Of a stretch of 46,914 nucleotides of DNA, positions 33,827-41,223 are shown piece by piece. A program made the translations under genes and the position numbers. Location of the stretch: positions 1 through 46,914 of the forward strand of contig NZ_JHXW01000015.1 of NCBI RefSeq assembly GCF_000622245.1, in the 5' to 3' direction. The notes beneath the pieces were generated by a model that worked only from the letters and a program-made list of their open reading frames with translations, made no database searches and was not told where the DNA came from. Numbering within the stretch: the stretch's first letter is position 1; every line of letters begins with the position of its first letter. The stretch is from Fusobacterium perfoetens ATCC 29250 (GTDB lineage Bacteria; Fusobacteriota; Fusobacteriia; Fusobacteriales; Fusobacteriaceae).

Positions 33827-35293
33827 ATGAAAAAAGAAACAACATCAAAAGTAGTCAAAGAAACAAAATTTATTCATGCACTAATACCATTGGTATTCTT
33901 AATAATATCTTTAGGATATACAATAAGGTATACTAATGCAGCTCCCCATATTCCAATTATAATTTCTGGGATGTTAGCCGCTTGTATAGCTATGTTCTTT
34001 TTAAATTATAGGTGGGAAGTAATACTTGAAGGAATATTAGAAACAATAAAATCTTCAATGGAAGCAGCTTTAATATTGTTAATAATAGGAATGGTAGTAG
34101 GAAGTTGGATTATATCTGGTGTTGTTCCTACAATGATTTTTTATGGATTAAAAATAATGTCTCCAAGTATATTTTTACCAGCAACTCTTTTACTTTCTTT
34201 GATTGTGGCAATAGCTACAGGAAGTTCTTGGAGTACGGCAGCCACAATAGGAATTGCTTTAATGGGAGTTGGAGCTGGTTTAGGAATACCGTCTCCTATA
34301 ACAGCTGGAGCGATAATTTCAGGAGCATATATGGGGGATAAATTATCACCATTATCTGATACAACAAACTTAGCTCCAGCAATGGCAGGTTCAGATTTAT
34401 TTGACCATATAAAAGCTATGTTATTTACAACAATACCAGCTTTTGTGATTACAATAATTTTATTTTCTATAATAGGAATGAAATATTCTCAAATAGAGGT
34501 AGATGCCTCAGTATTAAATTCAATTTTAATAACTTTAGATGAACAATTTTATATAAGTCCTATATTATTTGTTGTTCCATTAATAACAATAGGATTGGTA
34601 GTAAAAAAAGTTCCAGCTATTCCAGGACTTTTATTTGGAAGTATAATAGGAGGAATAGCAGCTGTTGTTTTTCAAAAAGTTCCATTAAAAGATTTTATAA
34701 CAAGTTTACAAGTTGGATATGTTTCTAATTCAGGAAATGAAATGGTAGATGCGTTATTAACTCGTGGTGGAATGAATAGTATGATGTGGACAGTAGCTTT
34801 GATAGTGTGTGCTCTTTTCTTAGGTGGAGTAATGGAAAAAACAGGAATGTTAAATGTTTTAGCTATGAAAATTTTGAGTATAGCAAATTCAACAGGAAGT
34901 CTAATATTAGCTACTTTATTAACAGCTTTAGCTGTAAATATTTTGGCAGCAGAACAGTATCTTTCAATAGTAATAACAGGAAGAATATTTAAAGATGTAT
35001 ATAAGGAAAAAAATTTACATCCAGTAACTTTATCAAGAGCATTAGAAGATTCAGGAACAATGACTTCTCCACTTATTCCTTGGAATAGTTGTGGAGCTTA
35101 TATGATAGCAACTTTAGGAATAGCTCCTTGGACATATGTTCCCTATTGTTTTATGAATATTATTAGCCCAATTATTTCATGTATTTATGGATATACAGGA
35201 TTTACAATAAAATATCTTAATAAAGAGGAAAAAAGAGAAAAAAATAATTTAAAGCAAAGAGTAGCAACTATAATAGGAGCTGTAACTAAATAG
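33827..35293 (+). CDS. nhaC: NhaC family Na+/H+ antiporter
   Basis: A 488-residue inner-membrane antiporter with about 11-12 helices. Family segments include the TGSSWSTAATIGIALMGVG stretch, GAIISGAYMGDKLSPLSDTT and the second-half GTMTSPLIPWNSCGAYM. NhaC members exchange H+ for Na+; some exchange malate/lactate or lysine-related substrates, so the exact couple is not certain. It has a GGAGG site and is under a structured leader with a terminator, so transcription should respond to a ligand, ion or osmotic signal. A terminator follows at 35299. Confidence 0.9.
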   Translation: MKKETTSKVVKETKFIHALIPLVFLIISLGYTIRYTNAAPHIPIIISGMLAACIAMFFLNYRWEVILEGILETIKSSMEAALILLIIGMVVGSWIISGVVPTMIFYGLKIMSPSIFLPATLLLSLIVAIATGSSWSTAATIGIALMGVGAGLGIPSPITAGAIISGAYMGDKLSPLSDTTNLAPAMAGSDLFDHIKAMLFTTIPAFVITIILFSIIGMKYSQIEVDASVLNSILITLDEQFYISPILFVVPLITIGLVVKKVPAIPGLLFGSIIGGIAAVVFQKVPLKDFITSLQVGYVSNSGNEMVDALLTRGGMNSMMWTVALIVCALFLGGVMEKTGMLNVLAMKILSIANSTGSLILATLLTALAVNILAAEQYLSIVITGRIFKDVYKEKNLHPVTLSRALEDSGTMTSPLIPWNSCGAYMIATLGIAPWTYVPYCFMNIISPIISCIYGYTGFTIKYLNKEEKREKNNLKQRVATIIGAVTK

Positions 35294-35298
35294 AGAAA

Positions 35299-35336
35299 AA
35301 AGCTGATTAGAAATTTTCTAGTCAGCTTTCTTTTTT
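35299..35336. terminator. Bidirectional terminator after nhaC
   Basis: AAAGCTGATTAGAAA pairs with TTTCTAGTCAGCTTT across a minimal loop, with one wobble pair, then a T run. The stop codon of the minus-strand EAL-like gene (35322) lies inside the stem, so the same hairpin serves both convergent units. Confidence 0.85.
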
Positions 35337-35972
35337 GTGAAGATAAATAAAATCAATTCCTTTATTTAAAAAATCAGAATTATCTAAATTACTTTCATCT
35401 ATTGTTTTAAAAATAATTTTACTTTTAATATTTGTATTATTTTTTATTTTTTTTAAAGTTTCAAAAGAAGAAATTTCAATAAATTCAGGGTCTAAATTTT
35501 CAATAATATTAAAATTTAATGGATTATGTTTATCCTCTTTAAAAATTAGAGGAATATTATCATCAAAATAATTAAGAAAATCACTAATTGAATCCCATCC
35601 TTCAATTCCTTTGATTTCAAAAATTAAATTTTCTAATTTTATATTAAAATTTGAAATTAAATTTTTTACACTTTCAAAGAAAAAATCAGGGTCATCTATA
35701 TAATTAACATGTAAAGTATAAAATAATTTTTTCTTATTATAATTTTTTTCAAAAGCAATTTTATAAGATTTTTCTTGTAATTTAAAAGTAAAAAATTCAA
35801 AAAGCCCATTTTTAGAAGCCAATTTGTAAACAGCCTCACTATCTTCAAAGCCAGTATTTGAAAAATCTTTAATAATTTTATAACCATAAATTTCTTTAGT
35901 TTTTATATCAATAACAGGAATAAAATGAAAGGAAACTTTTTCTAAAATTTTTTTAAAGTTTATATTAATCAT
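35322..35972 (-). CDS. Degenerate EAL-domain-like protein
   Basis: A 216-residue protein that follows the strand-helix order of EAL domains: FHFIPVIDIKTKEIYGYKII resembles the first strand and EAL region, LHVNYIDDPDFFFESVKNLI resembles the NLS segment, and LIFEIKGIE resembles the LEITE strand. The EAL triad itself reads GYK, and the metal-binding glutamate and aspartate residues are not kept, so it should not cut cyclic di-GMP. It may act as a binding or scaffold protein. The assignment is by pattern and could be wrong. It is 14 bases downstream of the GrdX-like gene, in one operon. Confidence 0.55.
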   Translation of the reverse strand: MININFKKILEKVSFHFIPVIDIKTKEIYGYKIIKDFSNTGFEDSEAVYKLASKNGLFEFFTFKLQEKSYKIAFEKNYNKKKLFYTLHVNYIDDPDFFFESVKNLISNFNIKLENLIFEIKGIEGWDSISDFLNYFDDNIPLIFKEDKHNPLNFNIIENLDPEFIEISSFETLKKIKNNTNIKSKIIFKTIDESNLDNSDFLNKGIDFIYLHKKES

Positions 35973-35985
35973 AAAACACCTCTAT

Positions 35986-36375
35986 TTATAAATTTAAATT
36001 TTTTAATTCTTTGATTCCATTTATAAGTAAGTTTAAATCTATAAATTTATATTCTTCTAAAGATTCTTTAGATAGCTCTTTTATTGAAATATTTGGTAAC
36101 TTTTTAGATATATTGAGAGCTCCTTTAATTAAATTTAATGAAGCTATATTTTCTGTAGTAAAATTTTTAGAAACTATAATTGATTTAAAGGGATTATTTG
36201 AATTTTCAATATTTGATATGATAGGGTCACTAAGAAGTTTATGCCCTTTTAATATACATTTATATGTTTCTAATAAAACTCTTTCTATACTTTCATTTTC
36301 TAATAATACTACTTCATCAGTTTCTTTATAAAAATTAAAAACTTTTTTATTGTTAGTAACTATTGTAAAAGACAT
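35986..36375 (-). CDS. GrdX-like protein
   Basis: A 129-residue protein from the ATG at 36375, which has GGAGG (36381-36385) just upstream. MSFTIVTNNKKV at the start and KGHKLLSDPIISNIENSNN followed by PFKSIIVSK match the GrdX family pattern. GrdX is named for its place at the head of glycine reductase operons in amino-acid fermenting anaerobes; its role is not known. No glycine reductase genes are in the window. Next on the minus strand is the degenerate EAL protein, and divergent is an alanine/glycine symporter, which fits amino-acid fermentation. A longer reading from 36429 would pass through the promoter region and is rejected. Confidence 0.75.
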   Translation of the reverse strand: MSFTIVTNNKKVFNFYKETDEVVLLENESIERVLLETYKCILKGHKLLSDPIISNIENSNNPFKSIIVSKNFTTENIASLNLIKGALNISKKLPNISIKELSKESLEEYKFIDLNLLINGIKELKNLNL

Positions 36376-36408
36376 TTTATCCTCCTTAAAAAAATATATG
36401 TACATTAT

Positions 36409-36417
36409 AGTATACCA
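36409..36417 (-). promoter_or_regulatory. Extended -10 promoter for the GrdX-like gene
   Basis: On the minus strand, TGG followed by TATACT (36414 down to 36409), 34 bases before the start at 36375. No -35 of note. Confidence 0.45.
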
Positions 36418-36585
36418 CATAAAATACAATATAGTATAAAAAAAATAAAAAAGTATTATAAAAAATAAAAAAATTTTTCCTTTGTATTAATATTGTATGT
36501 ATAATATTAAAATGGCATATTTTAAAAAATAATAAATAAAAAATATAAAAAAAACAAAAAAAGTATTCCAAAAAATAAATATATG

Positions 36586-36594
36586 TGGTATCAT
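36586..36594 (+). promoter_or_regulatory. Possible extended -10 promoter for the AGCS gene
   Basis: TGG followed by TATCAT (36589-36594), within ATATGTGGTATCAT. A second TATAAT lies at 36500-36505 without a good -35. Either could drive the symporter gene. Confidence 0.35.
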
Positions 36595-36626
36595 TTAGTA
36601 AATTTTTTTTATTTTGGAGGAGAAGA

Positions 36627-37976
36627 ATGGAAAACTTAAATTTATTGGTACAGAATGTTAGTGGATTTGTTTGGAATAAGATTTTAATTTTATTACTTAT
36701 TGGAACAGGGGTATTTTTCACAATAGTGTTAAAATTTATACAGGTTAGAAAATTTGGAGAGGGTTATAAGAGAGCTGTAAGAGGAGCTAATTTGAATGGA
36801 GAAAGTGCAGGAGCTGATGGAATGAGTTCATTCCAATCTTTAGCTACAGCAATAGCAGCTCAAGTAGGAACAGGAAATCTTGCCGGAGCAGCTACAGCAA
36901 TAGCTTCAGGGGGACCAGGAGCTATATTTTGGATGTGGGTCAGTGCATTTTTTGGAATGGCCACTGTATATGCTGAGGCTGTGTTAGGACAATTATATAA
37001 GAAAAGAGTTGAAGGGGAGATTATAGGAGGACCAGCTTATTATATAAGTGAGGGATTAGGAAATAATAAATTTAGTAAAGGATTGGCTGTATTTTTTGCT
37101 TTATCATGTGTATTAGCTTTATCATTTATGGGGAATGCTGTACAAGCCAATTCAATAGCTTCAGCTTTTAGTAATGTATTTGAAGTAAAACCTATGTATA
37201 TAGGATTACTTGTAGCAGTAGTTTCAGGATTTATTTTTTGGGGAGGAACACAAAGAATAGCTTCTTTCACAGAAAAAATAGTTCCTTTAATGGCTGGACT
37301 TTATGTGGGAGCTTCAATATTAATAATGATTTTTAATTTTTCAGAAATTATTCCTGCTTTTAAAATGATAATAATGGGAGCTTTTAATCCTTCATCAGTT
37401 TTAGGAGGAGCTGCTGGAATAACAGTAAAAGAAGCTGTAAGATATGGAGTAGCTAGAGGATTATTTTCAAATGAAGCTGGAATGGGTTCAACACCTCATG
37501 CTCATGCTGTGGCTAAAGTAGATGACCCTAGTCATCAAGGAGCTGTAGCTATAATAACAGTATTTATAGATACATTTGTTGTATTAAACTGTACAGCTTT
37601 TGTAATTATAATGACAGGTGGAGTAGGAAGTGGACTTACTGGAATAACATTGACACAATCTGCTTTTAATAAAGTATTAGGAAGTTGGGGAGGAGTCTTC
37701 ATAGCTGTTTGTTTATTCTTCTTTGCTCTATCAACTATAATAGGATGGTACTATTTTGGAGTGGCAAATATAAAATATCTTTTTGGAGAAAAAGGTATGA
37801 ATCCATATAAAATAATAGTATTATTGTTTATAATATTAGGTTCAATGGCTAAAGTAGACTTAGTTTGGAATTTATCAGATTTATTTAATGGATTAATGGC
37901 TTTACCAAACTTAGTTGCTTTAATTGCTCTATATAAACTTGTAAAAAATGTGGCTATTGAAAATAAAAATAAGTAA
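36627..37976 (+). CDS. AGCS family alanine/glycine:cation symporter
   Basis: A 449-residue sodium- or proton-coupled amino-acid symporter with about 10-11 helices. Family segments are MSSFQSLATAIAAQVGTGN, followed by LAGAATAIASGGPGAIFWMW, then GGPAYYI, and the long loop VARGLFSNEAGMGSTPHAHA, all typical of AGCS. The start is the ATG at 36627 behind GGAGGAG; an in-frame upstream ATG at 36585 lies in the promoter and has no ribosome binding site. Alanine and glycine are the usual substrates. It is single-gene, followed by the ZTP riboswitch of fhs with no clear terminator between. Confidence 0.93.
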   Translation: MENLNLLVQNVSGFVWNKILILLLIGTGVFFTIVLKFIQVRKFGEGYKRAVRGANLNGESAGADGMSSFQSLATAIAAQVGTGNLAGAATAIASGGPGAIFWMWVSAFFGMATVYAEAVLGQLYKKRVEGEIIGGPAYYISEGLGNNKFSKGLAVFFALSCVLALSFMGNAVQANSIASAFSNVFEVKPMYIGLLVAVVSGFIFWGGTQRIASFTEKIVPLMAGLYVGASILIMIFNFSEIIPAFKMIIMGAFNPSSVLGGAAGITVKEAVRYGVARGLFSNEAGMGSTPHAHAVAKVDDPSHQGAVAIITVFIDTFVVLNCTAFVIIMTGGVGSGLTGITLTQSAFNKVLGSWGGVFIAVCLFFFALSTIIGWYYFGVANIKYLFGEKGMNPYKIIVLLFIILGSMAKVDLVWNLSDLFNGLMALPNLVALIALYKLVKNVAIENKNK

Positions 37977-37984
37977 AAAATAAA

Positions 37985-38013
37985 TAGACAAAATAAAAAA
38001 AATATGATAACAT
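37985..38013 (+). promoter_or_regulatory. Candidate promoter of the ZTP riboswitch / fhs
   Basis: TAGACA (37985-37990), 17 bases, TAACAT (38008-38013). Transcription would start about at the first riboswitch helix. Moderate match only. Confidence 0.45.
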
Positions 38014-38020
38014 TAAAACA

Positions 38021-38092
38021 AGTTATACAACTGACGGAAGTGGAACTGACCACAGGGAGTATAACTATTAATTAAGCCGACCGTCTGGGCAA
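38021..38092 (+). ncRNA. ZTP riboswitch (pfl motif)
   Basis: Matches the pfl/ZTP aptamer. P1 is AGTTATAC (38021-38028) with GTATAACT (38059-38066). Inside are the GTGG/CCAC hairpin (38040-38053) and the conserved ACAGGGAG bulge. The linker leads to CCGTCTGGGC (38081-38090), whose CCGTC forms the pseudoknot with GACGG (38033-38037). ZTP accumulates when 10-formyl-THF is short, and the downstream gene fhs makes 10-formyl-THF, the classic ON-switch logic. Confidence 0.92.
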
Positions 38093-38118
38093 AATAAGCC
38101 TAGTCTGTCGGATTTTTT
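38077..38118 (+). terminator. Terminator overlapping the ZTP aptamer
   Basis: CCGAC (38077-38081) pairs with GTCGG (38107-38111) around a GGGC/GCC inner stem, followed by ATTTTTTAT. Its left arm shares the CCGTCTGGGC bases that the ligand-bound pseudoknot uses, so ligand binding would prevent termination. Confidence 0.85.
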
Positions 38119-38150
38119 ATTTAAATTAATAATTTTAGGAGGAAGTGATT

Positions 38151-39815
38151 ATGAAAACAGATATCCAAATAGCTCAAGAAGCGAATCTTTTACCAATTAG
38201 TAAAATAGCTGAAAAAATAGGACTTACTGAAGATGATTATGAATTATATGGAAAATATAAAGCAAAAATAGATTTTAATTTATTACACAAATTAGAAAAA
38301 AAAGAAAATGGAAAATTAGTTTTAGTTACAGCTATTACTCCAACTCCAGCTGGTGAAGGAAAATCAACAGTAACAGTTGGACTTACTCAAGCTTTAAATA
38401 GAATGGGATATAATTCTATGGCAGCTCTTAGAGAGCCGTCTCTTGGACCTGTATTTGGAATAAAAGGAGGAGCTACAGGTGGAGGATATTCTCAAGTTGT
38501 TCCAATGGAAGATATAAATCTTCATTTTACAGGAGATTTACACGCTATAGGAGTGGCTCATAATTTAGTTTCAGCTGTAATAGATAATCATATAAAATTT
38601 GGAAATAAATTAAATATAGATATAACAAAAATAACTTGGAAAAGAGTTGTTGATATGAATGATAGAGCTTTAAGAAATACTGTGATAGGACTAGGGGGGG
38701 CTGCTTCAGGAATTCCTAGAGAAAATTCTTTCCAAATAACAGTTGCTTCTGAAATAATGGCTTCTCTTTGTTTAGCAAACTCTTTAAAAGATTTAAAAGA
38801 AAAAATTTCTAGAATAATATTTGGATATGATTTATCAGGAAAACCTCTTACAATAAATGATTTGAATATAACAGGAGCTGTAACAGCTTTATTAAAAGAT
38901 GCTATAAAACCAAATTTAGTTCAAACTTTAGAAAATACTCCTGTATTAATTCATGGAGGACCTTTTGCTAATATAGCTCATGGATGTAACTCATTAATAG
39001 CTACAAAATTAGCTTTAAAATTAAGTGATTATACAATAACAGAGGCTGGTTTTGCTGCTGATTTAGGAGCTGAAAAATTCTTAGATATAAAATGTAGACA
39101 AGGAAATTTATCTCCTAATTGTGTAGTAATAGTGGCTACAGTAAGAGCTTTAAAACATCACGGGGGAGCAAAAGAATTAAATGTTGAAAATTTAGAAGCT
39201 TTATCAAAAGGACTTGAAAATTTAGATAAACATATAGAAAATATGAAAAAATATAATCTTCCAGTAGTAGTAGCTATGAATAGATTTTTAACAGATACAG
39301 AAGCTGAGTTTGATTTAATAAGAGAAAGATGTAAGGCTCAAAATGTTCCAGTAGCTCTTTGTGATGTGTGGGCTAATGGAGGAGCTGGAGGAGAAGAATT
39401 AGCAAAATTAGTTATAGAGGAAATTGAAAAAAATAAAGGGGAGTATAAACCACTTTATGAACTTTCAAAATCTCCAAAAGAAAAAATTGAAACAATAGTT
39501 AAAGAGATATATGGTGGAAGTGGAGTTACATTCTCAGCAAAAGCTAAGAAAATGTTATCTCTTATAGAAGAAAATGGATATAATGAATTACCTATTTGTA
39601 TGTCAAAAACTCAAAAATCTTTATCTGATAAAGCTAATTTATTAGGAAGACCAACAGGATTTACAGTAGAGATAAATGAAATTAAAATAGCAGCAGGAGC
39701 TGGATTTATAATAGCAATGGCTGGAGATATTATAGATATGCCTGGATTACCAAAAGTACCAGCAGCTGAAACTATAGATATTGATGAATTTGGAAAAATC
39801 TCTGGATTATTTTAA
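38151..39815 (+). CDS. fhs: Formate-tetrahydrofolate ligase
   Basis: ATP-dependent synthesis of 10-formyl-THF from formate and THF. The P-loop region [20 protein letters not shown] and the [15 protein letters not shown] and [15 protein letters not shown] segments are diagnostic. Length is 554 residues from the ATG at 38151, eight bases after AGGAGG; a GTG at 38145 is rejected. It feeds purine synthesis and, with fmt and folD earlier in the window, formyl-Met-tRNA. It is controlled by the ZTP riboswitch and closed by a strong terminator. Confidence 0.97.
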   Translation: MKTDIQIAQEANLLPISKIAEKIGLTEDDYELYGKYKAKIDFNLLHKLEKKENGKLVLVTAITPTPAGEGKSTVTVGLTQALNRMGYNSMAALREPSLGPVFGIKGGATGGGYSQVVPMEDINLHFTGDLHAIGVAHNLVSAVIDNHIKFGNKLNIDITKITWKRVVDMNDRALRNTVIGLGGAASGIPRENSFQITVASEIMASLCLANSLKDLKEKISRIIFGYDLSGKPLTINDLNITGAVTALLKDAIKPNLVQTLENTPVLIHGGPFANIAHGCNSLIATKLALKLSDYTITEAGFAADLGAEKFLDIKCRQGNLSPNCVVIVATVRALKHHGGAKELNVENLEALSKGLENLDKHIENMKKYNLPVVVAMNRFLTDTEAEFDLIRERCKAQNVPVALCDVWANGGAGGEELAKLVIEEIEKNKGEYKPLYELSKSPKEKIETIVKEIYGGSGVTFSAKAKKMLSLIEENGYNELPICMSKTQKSLSDKANLLGRPTGFTVEINEIKIAAGAGFIIAMAGDIIDMPGLPKVPAAETIDIDEFGKISGLF

Positions 39816-39838
39816 AATTTTCTAAAAAACAAAAATAA

Positions 39839-39875
39839 AAAAACTGATTAGAGTAATTTCTAATCAGTTTTTTAT
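39839..39875 (+). terminator. Terminator after fhs
   Basis: AAACTGATTAGA (39841-39852), six-base loop, TCTAATCAGTTT (39859-39870), then TTT. Perfect 12-bp stem. Confidence 0.92.
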
Positions 39876-40080
39876 ATATAAAATAATATAATAGATTTTT
39901 ATAAATTTATAATTATAAAAAATAAAAATTAAATAAATAAAAAGTTAAGTAAAAATTATTACTTTTCAATAATTTTTTATTTATAAATTTTGAAAATATT
40001 TTTAAAAAATAAAATTATTTTAAATTTTTTTGTTGATAAATTTTATTATGTATAATAATCTATAAAATTAAAAATTTAGA
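39876..40080. other. AT-rich intergenic region, nothing recognised
   Basis: Between the fhs terminator and the ferredoxin terminator the sequence is almost pure A and T. No ORF with a ribosome binding site, no tRNA and no repeat was found. Confidence 0.6.
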
Positions 40081-40112
40081 AAATAAAAAAGGTTCAGTAT
40101 TTACTGAACCTT
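40081..40112 (-). terminator. Terminator of the ferredoxin gene
   Basis: AGGTTCAGTA (40090-40099) and TACTGAACCT (40102-40111) form a stem; read on the minus strand it is followed by T6 (A-rich 40081-40090 on the plus strand). Confidence 0.88.
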
Positions 40113-40125
40113 TAGTGATATTCGA

Positions 40126-40299
40126 TTACTCTCCTGCAGATATAGCGCTAACTGGACATCCACCAGCACAAGCTCCACAATCAATACAAGTATCTCCTAT
40201 AGTGAATTTTCCATTGTCGTTAGCTGATATTGCTCCAACTGGGCAAGTTCCTTCACAAGCTCCGCATCCAACACAAGTTTCTTGATCTATTACGTGCAT
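40126..40299 (-). CDS. 2[4Fe-4S] ferredoxin
   Basis: A 57-residue clostridial-type ferredoxin, translated by eye because it is short. The first cluster motif is C9xxC12xxC15xxxC19 followed by proline (CVGCGACEGTCPVGAI). The second is C38xxC41xxC44xxxC48 followed by proline (CIDCGACAGGCPVSAI). The two halves are near-repeats, as in all such ferredoxins. It starts MHVIDQET behind a perfect AGGAGG (40307-40312). It is a single-gene unit with its own strong promoter and terminator. It would serve as low-potential electron carrier in the cytosol, for example for pyruvate:ferredoxin oxidoreductase or hydrogenase; the partners are not in the window. Confidence 0.96.
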   Translation of the reverse strand: MHVIDQETCVGCGACEGTCPVGAISANDNGKFTIGDTCIDCGACAGGCPVSAISAGE

Positions 40300-40356
40300 T
40301 TTCAATCCTCCTATTTTCTTTTAAAAAATTTTATTATTATTTCTAGTGACATGTTT

Positions 40357-40385
40357 AGTATACATTAACTTTTGGATTTTGTCAA
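40357..40385 (-). promoter_or_regulatory. Ferredoxin promoter
   Basis: On the minus strand, consensus TTGACA (40380-40385), exactly 17 bases, TATACT (40357-40362). A strong promoter, fitting an abundant electron carrier. Confidence 0.85.
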
Positions 40386-40612
40386 GATATTTTTTCTAAA
40401 ATGTTTTAATATGAAACAAGAAAATTTTGGTTATCAAAATATTATAAAACTGTGAATCTTTAAGGAAAAAAATATATATTTTGAATATTAAAATTTATGG
40501 TGAAAGATATTTTTACGAAAAACGAACATAAAAAATATCTTTTTAGTTTGATATATTCTAATATTTATTATATAATAAATATAAGTAATTTTATAAAAAC
40601 CTAAGGAGAAAA
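40386..40612. other. Intergenic region with a 12-bp inverted repeat
   Basis: AAAGATATTTTT (40503-40514) and AAAAATATCTTT (40531-40542) flank a loop containing AAAAACGAACATA (40518-40530), similar to the AAAAAACGAATA repeats at 4358 and 4383. The T run after it is short and no plus-strand gene ends here, so it is not an obvious terminator. It could be a regulatory site for the exonuclease/recQ pair. The remaining sequence is plain AT-rich. Confidence 0.4.
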
Positions 40613-41209
40613 ATGAAAAATAAGATAGTTCCATTGATAATTTTTGATACAGAAACAAATGGGTTAACTAAAAATGATTCTGTTTTATCAATATCAGCTG
40701 TAAAAGTTTTTTATGATATTGAAAATGAAAAATTTTTAAAAGATTATGAGGAATATGATAGATATTATTTTATAAAAGATGGAGAAGAAGAAAATAAAGA
40801 GGCCATAAATGTAAATGGACTAACTAGAAATGAAATAGAAAAAAGAAGAGGGGATAATGCTTATCCTAAATTTTTCTATGAGGATATAGAAAGTTTTAAA
40901 AAGTTTTGTGCTGGGGTAAATCATTTTATAGGTCATAATATTAATTTTGATTTAAAATATATAAATGACTATATAGAGGTTAAATATACTTTTGATACTA
41001 TGTTTTCAAATAGATATATAATGAAAATACCTTGTAGTTATGGATATAAAAATCCAAGATTATCAGAAGCAGCAGAATTTTATCAAATAGATGTAAATCA
41101 ATATAGTTTTCACTCTAGTTTAGATGATGTGAAAATAACAGCGAAAGTCTTTAGAAAAATGTGTAAAAATAGAGAAAAATCAGCTATAACTTTTATTAAT
41201 AAAAATTAG
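40613..41209 (+). CDS. DnaQ-like 3'-5' exonuclease (DEDDh)
   Basis: A 198-residue exonuclease domain of the DnaQ/RNase T group. The acidic motifs are ExoI FDTETNGL (D12, E14), ExoII GHNINFDLKYI, and ExoIII with histidine and aspartate in HSSLDDVKIT. There is no polymerase or BRCT part. It may act as a DNA polymerase proofreading subunit, an oligoribonuclease-like enzyme or a repair nuclease; I cannot tell which. It begins behind AAGGAG and ends 14 bases before recQ, so repair together with RecQ is a reasonable inference. Confidence 0.87.
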   Translation: MKNKIVPLIIFDTETNGLTKNDSVLSISAVKVFYDIENEKFLKDYEEYDRYYFIKDGEEENKEAINVNGLTRNEIEKRRGDNAYPKFFYEDIESFKKFCAGVNHFIGHNINFDLKYINDYIEVKYTFDTMFSNRYIMKIPCSYGYKNPRLSEAAEFYQIDVNQYSFHSSLDDVKITAKVFRKMCKNREKSAITFINKN

Positions 41210-41223
41210 AAGGATTTTATGTA

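Noticed and set aside
34105-34992. Short alternative-frame ORFs inside nhaC
   Set aside because: They lie inside a well-conserved membrane transporter and show no family features.
36011-36331. ORF antisense to the GrdX-like gene
   Set aside because: A shadow of the better-supported minus-strand gene; no ribosome binding site and no recognisable domain.
40503-40542. The inverted repeat as a terminator
   Set aside because: Neither neighbouring gene ends there, and the T run is only five bases inside an AT-only stem.
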